A stretch of DNA of 64,000 bases from Clostridia bacterium (GTDB taxonomy: Bacteria; Bacillota; Clostridia; Oscillospirales; CAG-272): positions 42,769 through 106,768 of the forward strand of contig JAGBIF010000022.1 of assembly GCA_017935065.1 (NCBI GenBank), read 5' to 3'. How positions within the stretch are numbered: position 1 is the first letter of the stretch; each line of letters opens with the position of its first letter. This document shows positions 25,558 through 33,850 of this stretch, one piece after another. The translations under genes and the position numbers were made by a program. The notes below the pieces were generated by a model that was given only the letters and a program-made list of their open reading frames with translations, had not been told where the DNA came from and searched no databases.

Positions 25558-25590
25558 CCGTTTGCCCGCCTCGGGGCTTGCTTCAAACGG
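25558..25590 (+). terminator. Possible terminator after rlmA
   Basis: CCGTTTG pairs with CAAACGG, with additional pairing in the loop. Only a short T-rich tract follows. Confidence 0.4.
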
Positions 25591-25663
25591 ATTTCAGGGC
25601 TGTTTTTCGACAAAATAACCAAGCTTTACCGAAAATTTATCAAAAAATTGTCCCAATATGTTA

Positions 25664-25692
25664 TTGACATATGTATATACAGTTGATATAAT
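25664..25692 (+). promoter_or_regulatory. Consensus sigma-A promoter of ruvX
   Basis: TTGACA, 17-bp spacer, TATAAT. The -10 box ends only 12 bases before the ATG, so the predicted transcript has almost no leader. Confidence 0.75.
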
Positions 25693-25704
25693 AGAGAGGT
25701 GCTT

Positions 25705-26142
25705 ATGAATATAAACCACGGAAAATATCTCGGAGTTGATTACGGAGACGTGCGCACAGGACTTGCCGAGTGCGATATATCTGGCATGCTTGCCTCGGGT
25801 ATAACAACGGTCAGGGAGGGCGGTATGCGAAATACCGCGGTGCGTGTCGTCGAGGAGGCAAGGTCCCGAGGATGCGTAAAAATAGTCATCGGGCTTCCCC
25901 GCAATATGGACGGCAGCGAGGGTGAGCGTGCCAAGGTAATACGTGCCTTTGCCGACATCGTGAGGGAGCTTTGCGACATCCCCGTTGATTTCTTTGACGA
26001 GAGGATGAGTACTATGGCGGCATACAGATTTCTCGACACCTGCGGTACCTACGGAAAGCGCAGGCGTGAGAGCATCGATACGCTGTCCGCCGAGATAATT
26101 CTTCAGGGCTATATTGATAAGGAGCGTGCCACAGGGCAGTAA
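25705..26142 (+). CDS. ruvX: Putative Holliday junction resolvase / pre-16S rRNA nuclease YqgF
   Basis: A 145-residue RNase H-fold protein. Conserved elements are LGVDYGDVRTGLAE with the first acidic residue, VIGLPRNMDGSEG, and FFDERMST toward the C-terminus. The family is needed for 16S rRNA 5'-end maturation and was first annotated as a Holliday junction resolvase. The ATG at 25705 is preferred over the GTG at 25699. It is followed by a membrane protein gene starting 26 bases after its stop. Confidence 0.9.
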   Translation: MNINHGKYLGVDYGDVRTGLAECDISGMLASGITTVREGGMRNTAVRVVEEARSRGCVKIVIGLPRNMDGSEGERAKVIRAFADIVRELCDIPVDFFDERMSTMAAYRFLDTCGTYGKRRRESIDTLSAEIILQGYIDKERATGQ

Positions 26143-26167
26143 ATTATCAGAATACGGAGAAACGGCA

Positions 26168-27403
26168 ATGAACGAAAACGAGTACGAAAAGACACTTACA
26201 GCTGAGCAAACGAGGCAGGCGGTGCCTGAGGTAAATTACACCGACGAGCTATCCCCGAGGGACACCGAGACTAAAACCGCGGGTGGTGGCGGAGGATTTT
26301 TCAAGCGACTTATAGCCTTCTTAAGAGGGAAGGGAGTTTCGCTTGATCCCAAGACCTACTTCGTCGACGCGATGAGCGCAATGGCGCTCGGTCTTTTCGC
26401 CTCGCTTCTTATAGGAACAATATTCGGTACGGTTGCCTCGTATATTCCCGAGGGTAATGTTATACACGATTTCTTCTCAAAGCTATCCGAGATAGGAAAC
26501 ACCAAAAATGCGGGTGACGCGATAGGCGCTATACTCGGTATCGCGATTGCCGCATCTCTTAAGGCGCCGATGCTGGTTATGCTATCGGCGGGCGCTGTCG
26601 GAATGTTCGGCCACCAGATGGGCTGTGAGGTTGTATTTGAGGGTGTTGCCAAGTCGGTTACGGCGGGTCCTCTCGGTGCTTTCGTCTGTGTGCTTGTTGC
26701 GGTCGAGGTAGGAAAACTAGTCTCAAAGTCAACAAAGGTTGACATAATAGTTACCCCTGCCACCACACTCGGTGTCGGTGCGCTTTTGTCTATGCTGCTT
26801 TGCCCCGCCATTGCATACGCCTGCTATTGGCTCGGCTACTTTATAAATTTCGCAACCGAAATGATGCCGCTTCTTATGGGTATCGTAATCTCGGTCGTGG
26901 TAGGAATTATCCTCACTCTCCCCATAAGCTCGGCGGCTATCTGCGCTATGATAGGTATATCGGGCATTGCGGGAGGCGCCGCCGCGGCAGGCTGCTGTGC
27001 GCAGATGGTAGGCTTTGCGGTAATTTCCTTCCGCGAGAATAAGTGGGGAGGCGTTGTCGCGCAGGGGCTCGGCACCTCGATGCTTCAGATGGGCAACATC
27101 GTAAAAAATCCCCTTATCTGGGTACCCGCAACGCTTGCCTCTGCCATCACAGGACCTATTTCCACCTGTATCTTCAAGCTTGAGTGCGTCGGTGTAAGCG
27201 CGGGAATGGGCACCTGCGGTCTTGTAGGTCCTATCGGAATTATCAGTGCTATGCAGTCTATAGAGGATGCCTCTGTGCTTAATATCGCCCTTGGCATTAT
27301 ACTCGTATGCTTCGTCCTTCCCGCAGTGCTTTCGCTCGTATTCTCGGAGATTATGAGAAGGCTCGGCTGGATCAAGGAGGGCGACCTTAAGCTTGAACTT
27401 TAA
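26168..27403 (+). CDS. PTS EIIC-type membrane protein (PTS_EIIC_2 family)
   Basis: A 411-residue polytopic protein with about 9-10 hydrophobic segments after a charged N-terminal stretch of some 65 residues. The pattern SLDPKTYFVDAMSAMALG, GHQMGCEVVFEGV, VTPATTLGVG, LPISSAAICAMIGISG and IVKNPLIWVP matches the EIIC-like family found without IIA/IIB partners in Clostridia, often called a putative regulatory or sugar-transport protein. No phosphorylation domain is present in the protein or the neighbourhood, so sugar phosphorylation by PTS is not supported. The start has ACGGAGA upstream. Confidence 0.8.
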   Translation: MNENEYEKTLTAEQTRQAVPEVNYTDELSPRDTETKTAGGGGGFFKRLIAFLRGKGVSLDPKTYFVDAMSAMALGLFASLLIGTIFGTVASYIPEGNVIHDFFSKLSEIGNTKNAGDAIGAILGIAIAASLKAPMLVMLSAGAVGMFGHQMGCEVVFEGVAKSVTAGPLGAFVCVLVAVEVGKLVSKSTKVDIIVTPATTLGVGALLSMLLCPAIAYACYWLGYFINFATEMMPLLMGIVISVVVGIILTLPISSAAICAMIGISGIAGGAAAAGCCAQMVGFAVISFRENKWGGVVAQGLGTSMLQMGNIVKNPLIWVPATLASAITGPISTCIFKLECVGVSAGMGTCGLVGPIGIISAMQSIEDASVLNIALGIILVCFVLPAVLSLVFSEIMRRLGWIKEGDLKLEL

Positions 27404-27438
27404 TTTTACTTTACTCGCACCGCGAGAGAGGAGCTAAT

Positions 27439-28863
27439 ATGGACGGAAAAAATATGACCTTACTTTGCGACTTTTACGAGCTTACTATGGCAAACGGCTA
27501 TTTTGAGCTTGGCAAGGGGAGCGAAATCTGCTACTTTGACGTCTTTTTCAGAAGAGTGCCCGACGGTGGTGGCTTTGCTATCGCGGCAGGTCTTGAGCAG
27601 GTGGTCGAATACATAAAATCTCTCGCCTTTACCGATGAGGATATAGAATTTCTTCGCGGCAAGGGAATTTTCTCGGAGGGCTTTCTTGAGTATCTTCGCA
27701 CCTTCCGCTTTACGGGAGATATCTTTGCCGTGCCCGAGGGAACGCCCGTATTCCCGGGTGAGCCTATAATGACGGTAAGAGCGCCCGCGATCGAGGCGCA
27801 GTTTATTGAGACCTACGTTCTCCTTTGCTTAAACCACCAGTCGCTCATAGCAACCAAGGCAAACCGAGTTGTAAGAGCCGCTGAGGGCAGGGCGGTTGCC
27901 GAGTTCGGCTCGCGCAGAGCGCAGGGCGCCGACGGTGCTATGCTGGGAGCGAGAGCCGCCTATATCGGAGGCTGTGCGGCAACCGCCTGCACCGTCTGCG
28001 ACAGAGACTTCGGAATTCCCGCGACAGGCACTATGGCACATTCCTGGGTACAGATGTTTGACAGTGAGTACGAGGCGTTTGTCAGCTACTGCCGTACCTA
28101 TCCCAACAACGCGACGCTTCTTGTCGATACCTATGACGTGCTTCGAAGCGGTGTGCCCAACGCCATCCGCGCCTTTCAGGAGCTTGGTATCACCAAGTGC
28201 GGAATACGCCTTGACTCGGGCGATATCACCTACCTCTCAAAGAAAGCGCGCGCAATGCTTGACGAGGCAGGGCTTACCGAGTGTAAAATAGTAGTGTCAA
28301 ATTCGCTTGACGAGAATATCATCCGCGATATTATCAGACAGGGCGCGAAGGTAGACAGCTTCGGTGTCGGCGAAAGACTTATCACCGCCAAGTCAAACCC
28401 CGTCTTTGGCGGAGTGTATAAGCTTGTCGCTAAGGAGAGCGATACGGGCGAGATCATCCCCAAGATAAAAATATCCGAAAACCCCGAAAAGATCACAAAT
28501 CCGCACTTCAAGCGCGTGCTTCGCATATTCTCGGGCGGTCGCGCGGTAGCCGACCTTATGACGGTATACGACGAGCCTGTTCCGGGCGGTGAGCCTATAG
28601 AGCTCTTCGACCCCATTGAGACCTGGAAGACCAAGACGGTGACCGACTATACGGTAAGGGAGCTTCTGGTTCCCATCTTCAAGGGTGGCGTGCAGGTGTA
28701 TGAATGCCCGAGCATTTCCGAGATACAGGCCTACTGCAAGGCGGAGATAGATACGCTTTGGGACGAGGTAAAGCGCTTTGAAAATCCGCACCGTTATTAT
28801 GTCGACCTCTCAAAGAAGCTTTGGGATATCAAGCAGGCTCTGCTTCACAAAAAAGGTAAATAA
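27439..28863 (+). CDS. pncB: Nicotinate phosphoribosyltransferase
   Basis: A 474-residue enzyme of NAD salvage that joins nicotinate to PRPP. The N-terminal LLCDFYELTMANGYF, the FGSRRAQG phosphate-binding region, GTMAHSWVQ with the active-site histidine, IRLDSGDI and the FGVGERL motif are all present. The C-terminal extension fits the long NAPRTase type. AGAGAGGAG lies before the ATG. A hairpin terminator follows at 28932. The gene follows the PTS-like gene after 35 bases and could be cotranscribed. Confidence 0.95.
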   Translation: MDGKNMTLLCDFYELTMANGYFELGKGSEICYFDVFFRRVPDGGGFAIAAGLEQVVEYIKSLAFTDEDIEFLRGKGIFSEGFLEYLRTFRFTGDIFAVPEGTPVFPGEPIMTVRAPAIEAQFIETYVLLCLNHQSLIATKANRVVRAAEGRAVAEFGSRRAQGADGAMLGARAAYIGGCAATACTVCDRDFGIPATGTMAHSWVQMFDSEYEAFVSYCRTYPNNATLLVDTYDVLRSGVPNAIRAFQELGITKCGIRLDSGDITYLSKKARAMLDEAGLTECKIVVSNSLDENIIRDIIRQGAKVDSFGVGERLITAKSNPVFGGVYKLVAKESDTGEIIPKIKISENPEKITNPHFKRVLRIFSGGRAVADLMTVYDEPVPGGEPIELFDPIETWKTKTVTDYTVRELLVPIFKGGVQVYECPSISEIQAYCKAEIDTLWDEVKRFENPHRYYVDLSKKLWDIKQALLHKKGK

Positions 28864-28931
28864 TCAGGAGCTGTCAAATTCGGTAAGACCGAAAAGGGCC
28901 GAATTTCGCAAGCTCCCTATCAAGCCAAGTA

Positions 28932-28975
28932 GGGGCTGTCTCAATTTCGAGCGTTTGAGACAGCCCCGATTTTTG
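28932..28975 (+). terminator. Terminator after pncB (GGCTGTCTC family)
   Basis: A 13-bp perfect stem (28932-28944 with 28955-28967), followed by GATTTTT. A second, weaker hairpin built on GGAGCT/AGCTCC precedes it at about 28867-28916. Confidence 0.8.
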
Positions 28976-28995
28976 TAAAGATAGTATGAATTTTC

Positions 28996-29024
28996 TTGAC
29001 ATTCATCTTTAAAAAATATATAAT
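28996..29024 (+). promoter_or_regulatory. Consensus sigma-A promoter of the heparinase-like gene
   Basis: TTGACA, 17-bp spacer, TATAAT, 54 bases before the ATG at 29079. Confidence 0.8.
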
Positions 29025-29078
29025 TTATAATAGATAGATATACGGCAATGGAAGTTTCTTTTTTACGGAGGAAGCGAT

Positions 29079-32000
29079 ATGAAAAAAATTATAACGAAGG
29101 CGCTGTGTCTTTTGCTTTGCACGGTATTCTGCGCGCTTGGCGTAATGCAGATAGGAGTTAATCTCGGCGTAGGCGTTGCCTCGGCGGGAATATCCACCGA
29201 GCTGTGGATGCTCGAGGATATAAAGTATATGACGAAGAACGGCAGTCGCTCGGTAATAAACGCCGCGACGGGCGCGGCCCCATATTTTTCGACATCTGAC
29301 GGCAAGTCGGTTGCCTTCGTGCCAATGTCGGCAATAAAGGCATATGCGGGAGGCACGGTTGCCGTCGAAGGTACTGCCGCAAGCGTTACACCCTCGGGAG
29401 CTACGGCATATTCCGTCACAAACGGCGCCACCGCATACAAGCAGGGAAATAAGGATGGCGCGTTGCTTTACCCCGCCGCTATCAAGGACGGCGAGCTGTA
29501 TCTTTCCACTGGCGATATACTCAAGCTGTATACAAATCTCAAGTGCTTCGTAAACCACGATACGGGACTTATAATATTCTCGACGGGCACGCTCGCCTAC
29601 GATACCACATATTCCTCGCTGTCAGAGCAGATAAAGAGCCTTGACGCGCTGCTTTTCACACCGCCCTCGGAGAGCGCGGTTATAGCGGATATGACGGCAA
29701 AGATGGGCGCGCTTGATGCGCACCCCAAGCTTCTCGTTAACCAGGACCGATTTGACACGCTTGCCGCTATTTACGCAAAGACCGAGGGGCTTACCGAGGA
29801 CGAGGCGCTGTTCAAGTCCTACATAAAGAGGGTAATTTCAACCGCGAATTCCTATTTCGCGAAGTCCTTCGTGACCGACGAAAATAATGCGACTGCCACC
29901 TGGAACACCGAAAACGGCGCGCTCACCTACCGTCAGCCCTACTACCTTTACGATGACAACGGTAAGAGGCTTTACGGAAAGACCACCTACACCAACGGTG
30001 CGGGTGAGGAGATAAAGCTTTCGGATGTATGGCAGGAGTACAAGGATTGGAACCAAAGCTCGCCCTATGCAGACGGCTACGACATCGGCGGCCGTTCAAA
30101 CCTTGACGTAGTTTCAAGGCACCTCAAATTCTTCGGCTTTGCCTGGCAGATTACGGGCGAGGGTAAATGGGCGGATGCCTTTTACCTTGCGGCAATGGAG
30201 ATAAGCAAGTGGGAGCATTGGGGTGAGGGACATTTCCTCGACTGCGCGGACGGCGCGTTTGAGTATGCGCTCGGCTTTGACTGGATATACAACGCCTTTA
30301 AGGATACCGAGGCGGGCAGGGCAAAGCTTCGCAAGATGGCGGAAACGCTCTACGTCCTCGGCGTTGAGGTGGGCTATAACGGAATGATGAACCGCACGAC
30401 CTACACCTCGACTATCACAAACGCAAATCTCACCAACGAGCATCTGAAGGCGAGAAATCAGAAGGCAACCTTGCATAAGTCAATAGGTATGGGCGAAAAT
30501 TGGCGCTTCCATTGGTCAAACAACTGGCAGCTCGTCTGTATGTCGGGTATGATAGTCTCGGCGCTTGCCGTAATGGAATACTCGGATATGAAGAGCGTCT
30601 CATCAAAGGTAGTAAGTCAGATGACCGACACGCTTAACGATTGGAAATGCCTGCTCTATTACGCGCCTGACGGCTCATATCTTGAGAGTGCGGGCTATTG
30701 GGCATACAGCACTAAGTCCTACACCTTCCTTATTACCGCCCTTGACAGCGCGCTTGGCAAGACCTACGGCTTCCTTGATACCGTCGGACTTCAGGACAGC
30801 TACTACTTCGCGACCTATATTGCCGACTCGGATTTCTACTCTTGGAACTATCACGACGGCTCACGCTCGCGCACCGATGCCGTTACCTACTATATGGCGT
30901 CAAAGCTCTTTGACGATCCCAATATAGCCCTTGCAAGAGATATTATGCTGGGGTCGGGTAAGCTTGGCGCGGATATCTACGACGTGCTGTTCTACGATCC
31001 TGCCCTTTCAGAGGGCGGTGAGCGTGACAAGCTTGACTATCACGGAAAGGGAATTGACACCGTTACGGTAAGAGACAGCTGGGACAGCGACGCTATATTC
31101 GCGGGACTTCACGCGGGCGCCAACAGCGTTACCCACGGTGATATCGACTCGGGTAACTTCATACTCAGCGCGGGAGGCGTGGTATGGTTTGGCGACAGGG
31201 GAGGCGAGAACTATAATATAGCAAACTTCAAGACTAACGATTATTTCAGCAACACCTACCGCTATCTGTATTATAAGAAAACAATAGTCGCGCACAACTC
31301 GGTATTTCTTATATCCAATACCCTTGACAGAGGTCAGGCGTTCAATACGATGAACCAGAAATACGCGAGAATAACCAACTTCAGCACCGACCAATTCGGT
31401 ACGGTCGCTATTGCCGATATGACGCCTCAGTTCAACCCCGCGTCAGCCTCGGTAAACACCTCGATAACCACCTCGGCAAAGCGAGGACTGCTCTTTACCA
31501 ATTCAAGAAGCAGTGTAATCATACAGGACGAGATGAAGTTCAAGACACCCCAGACGCTTGTGTGGAGTGCCGAGACCGACAAGATAGCCTCAATGTCCGA
31601 GGACGGAAGAACTGCATATCTTCGCTCATACGGCAAGGATGGGCTTATCACAATGCGAGTTAGCATCGTCTCGGAGGATGAAAATCTGAAATTTACCGTT
31701 CTTGACGATCCCAAGCAGACCTTCCTTACCTACAATACCGACGTAAACGGCGGTAAGCTGGTAACCAAGACGGGAAGCGGAAACGAGAGGGCATCCGACC
31801 CTGGCGTCAGACTTATCGTAAAGGCGGATAAGGTGTCCGAATTCAACTTCGCCGTCTGCTGTGAGCTTATTGAGGATAACCGCGAGGTTGTCGGATACGA
31901 GTGGTGCCCTATGGACAGATGGGAGACCACCTCTGACCTTTGGGTAAGAGAGGCAAACCAGTGGCTCGAGGATGAGAAGAAGCCCGTCTATAAGTACAAA

Positions 32001-32246
32001 AAGAGCGACCTCGTCAGCGCTATGCGGGAATACGATGAGGCAACGACGGATGCCGAGCGGTTCGCTATCGTAAAGAGGATAAACGAGATAATCCTGAGCA
32101 TTGACACCTCGGTTGTAGGAATTCCCGAGCTGGTAGCGACCTGCCGTTCTTATATCAGCAAGTATAAGATCATGCGCGGCAGCGCAAACTCTGCCTTTGA
32201 GGAAAGCTTCTTCTCGATTATGAAGGCGCTTTGCGGATTTAACTAA
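29079..32246 (+). CDS. Secreted heparinase II/III-family polysaccharide lyase
   Basis: A 1055-residue exported protein. A Sec signal (1-27) is followed by a beta-rich N-terminal module (about 35-170, resembling copper-amine-oxidase-type stalk domains) and an alpha/alpha toroid (about 200-590): FDWIYNAF, the HKSIGMGENWRFHWSNNWQ block, and APDGSYLESAGYWAY. A C-terminal beta-sandwich begins near 640 with the family motif HGDIDSGNFIL ... VWFGDRGGENY. These are hallmarks of heparinase II/III-type lyases that cleave uronate-containing polysaccharides by beta-elimination. The substrate (glycosaminoglycan, alginate or other) cannot be told. Its unsaturated products would feed the GH88/KduI/KduD genes about 7 kb downstream. 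Confidence 0.82.
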   Translation: MKKIITKALCLLLCTVFCALGVMQIGVNLGVGVASAGISTELWMLEDIKYMTKNGSRSVINAATGAAPYFSTSDGKSVAFVPMSAIKAYAGGTVAVEGTAASVTPSGATAYSVTNGATAYKQGNKDGALLYPAAIKDGELYLSTGDILKLYTNLKCFVNHDTGLIIFSTGTLAYDTTYSSLSEQIKSLDALLFTPPSESAVIADMTAKMGALDAHPKLLVNQDRFDTLAAIYAKTEGLTEDEALFKSYIKRVISTANSYFAKSFVTDENNATATWNTENGALTYRQPYYLYDDNGKRLYGKTTYTNGAGEEIKLSDVWQEYKDWNQSSPYADGYDIGGRSNLDVVSRHLKFFGFAWQITGEGKWADAFYLAAMEISKWEHWGEGHFLDCADGAFEYALGFDWIYNAFKDTEAGRAKLRKMAETLYVLGVEVGYNGMMNRTTYTSTITNANLTNEHLKARNQKATLHKSIGMGENWRFHWSNNWQLVCMSGMIVSALAVMEYSDMKSVSSKVVSQMTDTLNDWKCLLYYAPDGSYLESAGYWAYSTKSYTFLITALDSALGKTYGFLDTVGLQDSYYFATYIADSDFYSWNYHDGSRSRTDAVTYYMASKLFDDPNIALARDIMLGSGKLGADIYDVLFYDPALSEGGERDKLDYHGKGIDTVTVRDSWDSDAIFAGLHAGANSVTHGDIDSGNFILSAGGVVWFGDRGGENYNIANFKTNDYFSNTYRYLYYKKTIVAHNSVFLISNTLDRGQAFNTMNQKYARITNFSTDQFGTVAIADMTPQFNPASASVNTSITTSAKRGLLFTNSRSSVIIQDEMKFKTPQTLVWSAETDKIASMSEDGRTAYLRSYGKDGLITMRVSIVSEDENLKFTVLDDPKQTFLTYNTDVNGGKLVTKTGSGNERASDPGVRLIVKADKVSEFNFAVCCELIEDNREVVGYEWCPMDRWETTSDLWVREANQWLEDEKKPVYKYKKSDLVSAMREYDEATTDAERFAIVKRINEIILSIDTSVVGIPELVATCRSYISKYKIMRGSANSAFEESFFSIMKALCGFN

Positions 32247-32290
32247 ATCCACGAAAAATGTAAACTGCAATTTGAAATTTTAAAGGAAAT

Positions 32291-33481
32291 ATGATAAACG
32301 AAGTAATTTTATGTAAGTACGGAGAAATCGTACTTAAGGGACAGAACAGGCGCAACTTTGAGTCCATGCTCATAAAGGAGCTGAGGCGCAGAGCCTCGCC
32401 CCACGGAGTATTCAAGATATACTCAAGACAGTCGACCATATACGTTGAGCCGCAGAACGATGAGTGCGATATAGACGCGATGTATACCACCGCGCGCCAT
32501 GTGTTCGGCATAGTCGCGGTAAACCGAGCGCGCGCCTGCGAGAAGAGCATTGATGCGATAATGGCGCTTTGTGAGGAATATCTTCCCGACAAGCTCTACG
32601 GCAAGCGCACCTTCAAGGTGGATGCCAAGCGCTCGGACAAGAGCTTTCCTATGACCTCGCCCGAGATAAGCGCCGCCGTGGGCGGCAGGATACTTTCCTG
32701 TGTCCGCGGTATCCGCGTGGATGTCAAAAACCCCGAGGTTACCGTTACGGTTGAGATACGCGACAGTCTTGCTTACGTCAGGGCAGGACAGGAGGCAGGT
32801 GCTGGCGGACTTCCGCTTCGCTCGGCAGGGCGCGGACTTCTGCTTCTTTCGGGTGGCATTGACTCGCCCGTTGCGGGCTGTATGATGGCAAAGCGAGGCC
32901 TTGAAATCGAGGCGCTTCACTTTGAGTCCTTCCCCTATACCTCAGAGCGCGCAAGAGAAAAGGTAATGCAGCTTGCCGAGGAAATGTGCGAGTTTTGCTC
33001 CAGAATACACGTTCACGTAATATCGCTTACCGAAATACAGGAGGCGCTTCGCGACAGCTGTGATGAGGATTACTTCACGCTTCTTCTTCGCATATTTATG
33101 ATGAAGCTATCCGAGCGTGTTGCTCGTGAGTATAAGTGTGGCGCGCTTATCACGGGTGAGAGTCTCGGACAGGTTGCCTCGCAAACGCTCGATGCGATAG
33201 CCGTCACCGACAGCGCGGCAGGCATACCCGTGCTTCGTCCCTGTATCGGTCTTGATAAAAACGAGATAGTAAATCTCGCAAGATACTTCGGTACCTTTGA
33301 GACCTCAATTCTTCCCTTTGAGGATTGCTGTACGGTATTCACCCCGCGCCATCCAAAGACCAAGCCGAGAATAGAGGACTGCCTGGCTCAGCTTGAAAGG
33401 GTGGATTTTGAGGGGCTTATGGAGCGCGCCTACGCTACGCTCACCACCGAGACCAAGCTTGTTTTCCCCGAATACAGATAA
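32291..33481 (+). CDS. thiI: tRNA 4-thiouridine sulfurtransferase ThiI (no rhodanese domain)
   Basis: A 396-residue protein with an N-terminal ferredoxin-like domain, a THUMP domain (about 60-165) and a PP-loop ATPase domain opening with LLLLSGGIDSPVAG (about 180). A conserved cysteine pair occurs in PFEDCCTVF. It adenylates U8 of tRNA and inserts sulfur to give s4U, and in some bacteria supports thiazole synthesis. The rhodanese domain of E. coli ThiI is absent, as usual in Bacillota, where a cysteine desulfurase partner supplies sulfur. No such partner is adjacent. AAGGAAAT precedes the ATG. Confidence 0.93.
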   Translation: MINEVILCKYGEIVLKGQNRRNFESMLIKELRRRASPHGVFKIYSRQSTIYVEPQNDECDIDAMYTTARHVFGIVAVNRARACEKSIDAIMALCEEYLPDKLYGKRTFKVDAKRSDKSFPMTSPEISAAVGGRILSCVRGIRVDVKNPEVTVTVEIRDSLAYVRAGQEAGAGGLPLRSAGRGLLLLSGGIDSPVAGCMMAKRGLEIEALHFESFPYTSERAREKVMQLAEEMCEFCSRIHVHVISLTEIQEALRDSCDEDYFTLLLRIFMMKLSERVAREYKCGALITGESLGQVASQTLDAIAVTDSAAGIPVLRPCIGLDKNEIVNLARYFGTFETSILPFEDCCTVFTPRHPKTKPRIEDCLAQLERVDFEGLMERAYATLTTETKLVFPEYR

Positions 33482-33498
33482 AATATTTATATTTATTC

Positions 33499-33527
33499 TT
33501 GACACGGGGAATTTTATATGCTAAAAT
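33499..33527 (+). promoter_or_regulatory. Sigma-A promoter of the T-box/valS transcript
   Basis: TTGACA, 17-bp spacer, TAAAAT. The T-box leader begins just downstream. Confidence 0.8.
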
Positions 33528-33550
33528 GCTCTTACAGTATTTTTTACTGT

Positions 33551-33797
33551 CTTGAGGAGGAGTAGTCGCATTTCGGGCTCAAGAGAGGAAGCGGTTGGTG
33601 TAAGCTTCCGCCACGGGTGCGGTGAAGGTAGCCTCAAGTATCCGAAAAGAACGGCATATACATGCCTACTAGACTTCGGCGCCTCCTCCGCGTAAGAGAG
33701 AAATGAGTTACCGCAACTTTGCGGTAAAAAGTCGGGTGGTACCGCGAAAGAGCTATCTTCTCGCCCCGATGCCAAGCTTGGCATCGGGGCGTTTTTT
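33551..33797 (+). ncRNA. T-box riboswitch (specifier GUA, valine) controlling valS
   Basis: Stem I base is CTTGAGG (33551-33557) pairing with CCTCAAG (33632-33638). The AGTA-containing loop, the GTCGCA/TGCGGT helix, the AGAGAGG K-turn side and the GGTTGGTGTAA apical motif follow. The specifier bulge GAAGGTAG places the codon GTA (Val) at 33628-33630. The T-box sequence GGGTGGTACCGCG is at 33734-33746, and the competing terminator is a 15-bp palindrome at 33762-33791 with six T. Uncharged tRNA-Val should stabilise the antiterminator and allow valS transcription. Confidence 0.93.
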
Positions 33798-33850
33798 CTT
33801 CGGTGCTATTACACGGTAAAAACAAAATCAATATAAAGGAAAAAAGAAAA

